The notes under the pieces are model-generated. The model did not search any database, had not been told where the DNA came from, and saw only the letters and a program-made list of their open reading frames with translations. This document shows, one piece after another, positions 60,946 through 64,000 of a stretch of DNA of 64,000 nucleotides; the stretch's first letter is position 1; the number at the start of each line of letters is the position of its first letter. Source of the DNA: Anaerolineae bacterium (GTDB lineage: Bacteria; Chloroflexota; Anaerolineae; UBA4142; SHND01). The DNA is taken from the NCBI GenBank assembly GCA_020851635.1, contig JADZCJ010000144.1, positions 78,235 through 142,234 of the forward strand, written 5' to 3'. A program made the position numbers and the translations under genes.

Positions 60946-62873
60946 CCGCCCGGTTTGAGCGCGTTAAACAGCCCCGCCGCCGCCGCCACCGCCGCCTTCA
61001 TCATTTCGGCGCGGTATGCCTGCGCCTGCGTGACCGTTGCGCTGTGAATCGTCCACAATTCCTCGTCCACATCCGACGTGCGGCGCGGCACAACAACCTG
61101 CGTATCTCCATCCAACTGCATCGTCGTCACCGCGCGTTTTTTCACATCACCGCCAAACGTCTTTTTGGTCCGGTCCCAAACAACACCCTCCATCTCATCG
61201 CTCACATAGGTCGTCACCTGGAGCCGCGTTACATCATCCACCGTTTCAGAGAGGATGGCGCTGACCTTGTTGGCAAACTGTTCCAACGCGAGGCGCAAAT
61301 TTGTCACCGCCGCCGAAACGTCATCCGCGATACCTGCCGCCACGCCCGGCGCAATTTGTCCCGACTGGACCGGTTCACTCGCGCCCCCCTGCGCCGGGGC
61401 AAGCGTGATCGCCTGCATGTTTATTGCCGTGCGTTCCGGTTCCGCGTTCGCCTCGTCGCTAAATGCCAACCGCACCGCAGGATCGCCCAGAATCACATAG
61501 CTGCGCGCGTCATTGTTCGCCGTCCACAAAAAGCCCAACTGTTGGGGGTTGTCACTCCGCGTCTTGGCTTGCGTCTCCTCGCGCGCCATGCCCAAATCGG
61601 TCGCCAGTTCCGCCGCGCGTTCCCCAAAGTATTCCATCGCCGCGCCAACGGGTGACCCCTGCAGCATCCGCCCGATTGCGCTCTCGAACACGGCGGTCTG
61701 CTCTTTTAGCGCATCCCACGAAAACGAATAAGACCACGCGCGTTCGATGTGTCCGATTGCAGCCAACGCTCCGCCGCCCGGGTGCGCCAACATACGCTGG
61801 GGCAAACGCGCGAGAAAGGATCGCGTCGGGATCATGCTCGGCTTGATTTTTTCTGTTGGAAATTCGTTGCGGTCGGGCGTGCCCGCGCCGTAACAGGCAA
61901 AATGAAAACTGATGAGACCCCCCAACCGCGCGCTGCTCGGCAGATCATCGCCCGCCAGATAAAAATCCTGCGGCAGCGCCTTGCGCCACTCGCGGGGACC
62001 GGGATAATCCTGGCTGATCAGCGCCCCCTGATGCTCGCGCTGGCGCGGGTCATCGTTCGGCAGCGCCATCCCGTGACTCGCCGTAAACAGAAACGCCGGT
62101 GTCGCATCGCCGCCCAGGGCGGACAGCATCCGGGCTTTGGTCGCCTCCGCGCCCGTGTGCGTGGTGAATGCCCAAGCCGCGTTATCGGGCTGCAGTCTCT
62201 CGACGAGCGGTTTTGTCAGCAGTCGCGTGCTCAGGTCGGTAGAATAATCGTCGGGATTACGCACCGCATAAAACGCCGCGCGGCGCGGCAATTTCAGTTT
62301 GCCCTTTTCCACCTCTACGACACTGTGCGCATAGCGCGCGTATTCCTCAGCGGTGTCAAAATGAATCCGCCCCACCGCGTATGCCACATCCAGCTGGTAT
62401 TGGAACGAATACGGGATTGCTTTGGGGTCGCCGACCAGGAGCAAATAGTACGGGACTTGGGACGGGTCAACGGGTCCGGGCGCGGCGCCGTGACGCGCCA
62501 AAAATTCGTTTTTGCTCTCGCCCTTGTTCAATCCTTGCGCGCCCACATACTCGCGATACAGGTTCTTGTTCTTGTTTGCCTGTTTCCGCCGCCAGTTCAA
62601 CAGTTCGCTCAACGCCTCGCGAATTTGCGGGTCCGCGTCGCGCGCCAGGATCACACCCCATCCCGCCTGAGCCAGGTCCGTAGGGTCAACATTGTATTTC
62701 GTGCCCAGGTTCTTTTTTTTCTCGATCACTTTTGCTTGCATTTCCGACTGCATGGAGGGGTCGAGCACCTCGTGTCGCGCCAACTCTTCGAGCTCCACCA
62801 CCGTCAGCGGCTCGGACAAATATTCGCCCGTCGAGCCGTCAATTCCGTTCAAGTAAATCAATGTCTCATCCAT
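60942..62873 (-). CDS. C25 (gingipain)-like caspase-fold protease
   Basis: The 643-residue protein has no signal peptide. The caspase-fold (clan CD) catalytic pair is His267 (FTASHGMALPND) and Cys327 (ISFHFACYGAGTP). PYYLLLVGDPKAIPYSFQYQLDVAYAVGRI and SYVILGDPAVRLAF are typical of C25-type peptidases. A C-terminal module (~515-643) recurs as the 126-residue protein at 59564. It is an intracellular cysteine protease, probably regulated. RBS GGAG precedes the ATG. The ankyrin gene lies upstream, 105 bp away. Confidence 0.82.
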   Translation of the reverse strand: MDETLIYLNGIDGSTGEYLSEPLTVVELEELARHEVLDPSMQSEMQAKVIEKKKNLGTKYNVDPTDLAQAGWGVILARDADPQIREALSELLNWRRKQANKNKNLYREYVGAQGLNKGESKNEFLARHGAAPGPVDPSQVPYYLLLVGDPKAIPYSFQYQLDVAYAVGRIHFDTAEEYARYAHSVVEVEKGKLKLPRRAAFYAVRNPDDYSTDLSTRLLTKPLVERLQPDNAAWAFTTHTGAEATKARMLSALGGDATPAFLFTASHGMALPNDDPRQREHQGALISQDYPGPREWRKALPQDFYLAGDDLPSSARLGGLISFHFACYGAGTPDRNEFPTEKIKPSMIPTRSFLARLPQRMLAHPGGGALAAIGHIERAWSYSFSWDALKEQTAVFESAIGRMLQGSPVGAAMEYFGERAAELATDLGMAREETQAKTRSDNPQQLGFLWTANNDARSYVILGDPAVRLAFSDEANAEPERTAINMQAITLAPAQGGASEPVQSGQIAPGVAAGIADDVSAAVTNLRLALEQFANKVSAILSETVDDVTRLQVTTYVSDEMEGVVWDRTKKTFGGDVKKRAVTTMQLDGDTQVVVPRRTSDVDEELWTIHSATVTQAQAYRAEMMKAAVAAAAGLFNALKPGG

Positions 62874-62978
62874 TTGGCATCTCCGCCCGGCGAGTGCGCA
62901 TCAAAAACACCGCATAAATTCTTATAGGTCTGTTTTGGTCGTTTGACAAGGGGCATCACCGATACAATTCCAACGCGC

Positions 62979-63821
62979 TCAACGCCCCCCCGCATCTCGC
63001 AGGATTTGAGCGATCTCGGCAAATCCCTGGCGCGTGGCATGCTGCAGCGGTGTGACGCCATCCTTGTCGGCGATATTTGCATCCGCCCCATGCTCGATCA
63101 CCATACGCACAATCTCCTGATGAGCGGGACCGCCGTCGGAGAGAATAACCGCTTCCAACAAGCACGTCCAACCGAGATTATTGATGTGATTCACATCCAC
63201 GGTGGTTTCCGTCAGCAAATAGTTGACAACTTTTACGTGCCCGCGCTCGCACGCAGGAATCAACGCGGTCCCGCCAAACCGGTTGGTGATTTTGGGGTCC
63301 GCGCCTGATGCCCACGCTAGTTTCAGAATCTCTATATATCCCTCCGCGCCGGCATAGAGAAACGGATTGTCCAACCGTTTGTCACGGATATTTACATCTG
63401 CTCCCGCTTCCAACAATGCGCCCACCACTTGCGCGTAGTTTCCGTGCGTGGCTGCCATCGCGGCAGTCCGCCCATCCGCATCCTGTCCATTCAGCGGCGC
63501 GCCCTGCGCGATCAACTCGCGCACGCGGCGCTCGTCCCCGCGCTCTGCGGCTTGAATCAGTTCCTGACTCTTGGTCGTTTGCTCCGATTGTGTCAGAGTG
63601 GGCGTCGGCGTCGGTTTTGGCAATGCTGTCTCCATCGCCGTTGGCAAACTTGTGGGTACTGCCAAAGGTGTTGAATTACTCGACGCGATGATTTGGGTGG
63701 GGACGCGTACTGTTTCCATCGCGCGTGTCGGCTCTATCGTTGGTCTGACTGCCGTGGGTGGACCGCACGCGCACATCAACGCGCACAAGAGCAGCCCCGG
63801 GCCAAAATTTCCGCATCCCAT
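62979..63821 (-). CDS. Ankyrin-repeat lipoprotein
   Basis: The 280-residue protein has a lipobox-like N terminus (LCALMCAC, Cys19), a Thr/Pro-rich linker (~25-75) and about five ankyrin repeats (SQELIQAAERGDERRVRELIAQGA; DGRTAAMAATHGNYAQVVGALLEAGADVN; FGGTALIPACERGHVKVVNYLL; DGVTPLQHATRQGFAEIAQIL). It is probably exposed on the outer face of the membrane and binds proteins. It is divergent from the partial gene at 63941. A role in the nearby protease cluster is not shown. Confidence 0.82.
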   Translation of the reverse strand: MGCGNFGPGLLLCALMCACGPPTAVRPTIEPTRAMETVRVPTQIIASSNSTPLAVPTSLPTAMETALPKPTPTPTLTQSEQTTKSQELIQAAERGDERRVRELIAQGAPLNGQDADGRTAAMAATHGNYAQVVGALLEAGADVNIRDKRLDNPFLYAGAEGYIEILKLAWASGADPKITNRFGGTALIPACERGHVKVVNYLLTETTVDVNHINNLGWTCLLEAVILSDGGPAHQEIVRMVIEHGADANIADKDGVTPLQHATRQGFAEIAQILRDAGGR

Positions 63822-63940
63822 CAGACCACATTATCCGCCAGCGTTGCGACTTTATCAAGAGGGCATGCGCAAAGGGTGCATTTCACTATGGGGGCGAAAT
63901 TTGGCATAATCCGTGAATTCCACCTTAAGAGGAGACCGCC

Positions 63941-64000
63941 ATGCCACGCCGCCCGAAACTGACCCGTGCTGAAAAGAAAGCTGCGCTCATGCAGCGTGTC
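63941..64000 (+). CDS. Start of an unknown gene (runs off the window)
   Basis: ATG 63941 follows AAGAGGAG by 6 bases. The visible 20 residues are basic (PRRPKLTRAEKKAALMQRV). A CATAAT box at ~63905 could be a -10. The gene continues beyond the edge, so no function can be given. Confidence 0.55.
   Translation, partial: MPRRPKLTRAEKKAALMQRV

Overview
The window is GC-rich bacterial chromosomal DNA with dense genes on both strands. It has no rRNA or tRNA gene, no CRISPR array, no intact transposase and no prophage. The gene set points to an uncultured Chloroflexota, most likely of the Anaerolineae type. The clues are a lipoprotein with an NBR1-type Ig-like domain and T/P-rich linkers, a complete Ccm (system I) cytochrome c maturation operon with a CxxxY-type CcmE, a type III pantothenate kinase, and many DUF1269, DUF6325, SHOCT and HdeD small proteins. 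This placement is inference from gene content, not from a marker gene.

Layout. 1-9,100 is housekeeping: the end of a roadblock protein, CTP synthase behind a hairpin leader, a HEAT-repeat protein, a TMEM175-type channel, alanine racemase, a large surface lipoprotein, CoaX and a P1 peptidase. 9,821-19,877 is one long minus-strand run that reads ccmE, ccmF, a CcmI-like zinc-ribbon protein, an unknown exported protein, ccmA, ccmB, ccmC, a CcmD-like protein, ccdA, and then an MgtE-N/CBS protein with an Nramp-related transporter. 20,096-30,457 holds polyphosphate and lipid or carbon metabolism: PPK2, wax ester synthase/DGAT, P450, two acyltransferase-like proteins, Tag and a GH63-type glycosidase. 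31,128-37,927 holds a phasin-like protein, RDD, squalene synthase, ABC1 kinase and a KtrAB potassium system.

37,952-53,750 is an island of small, mostly membrane-associated proteins. It has three paralogous pairs (DUF1269 x2, DUF6325 x2, glycine-zipper proteins x2) plus SHOCT, LURP-one, Yip1, DUF4203, DUF4239, HdeD and GAP proteins, a prokaryotic ionotropic glutamate-receptor-type channel, and a membrane-anchored phosphodiesterase. It looks like an envelope-stress or ion-homeostasis island, but the function is inferred.

56,017-63,821 is the most unusual part. It holds an intracellular LCAT-like hydrolase with a histone-like basic tail, a subtilisin without a signal peptide followed by a free-standing propeptide-like protein, and a gingipain/caspase-like (C25-type) protease. 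The C-terminal module of that protease also appears as a separate 126-residue protein nearby. A 259-residue protein with a hydrophobic segment and an ankyrin lipoprotein complete the group. I propose it as a candidate regulated-proteolysis or conflict system.

The window is also peppered with short palindromic repeats: a 94-bp family with 16-bp terminal inverted repeats (3 copies), a ~100-bp double-hairpin family (5 copies, two in tandem), a 47-bp family (2 copies), and two single long inverted-repeat elements.
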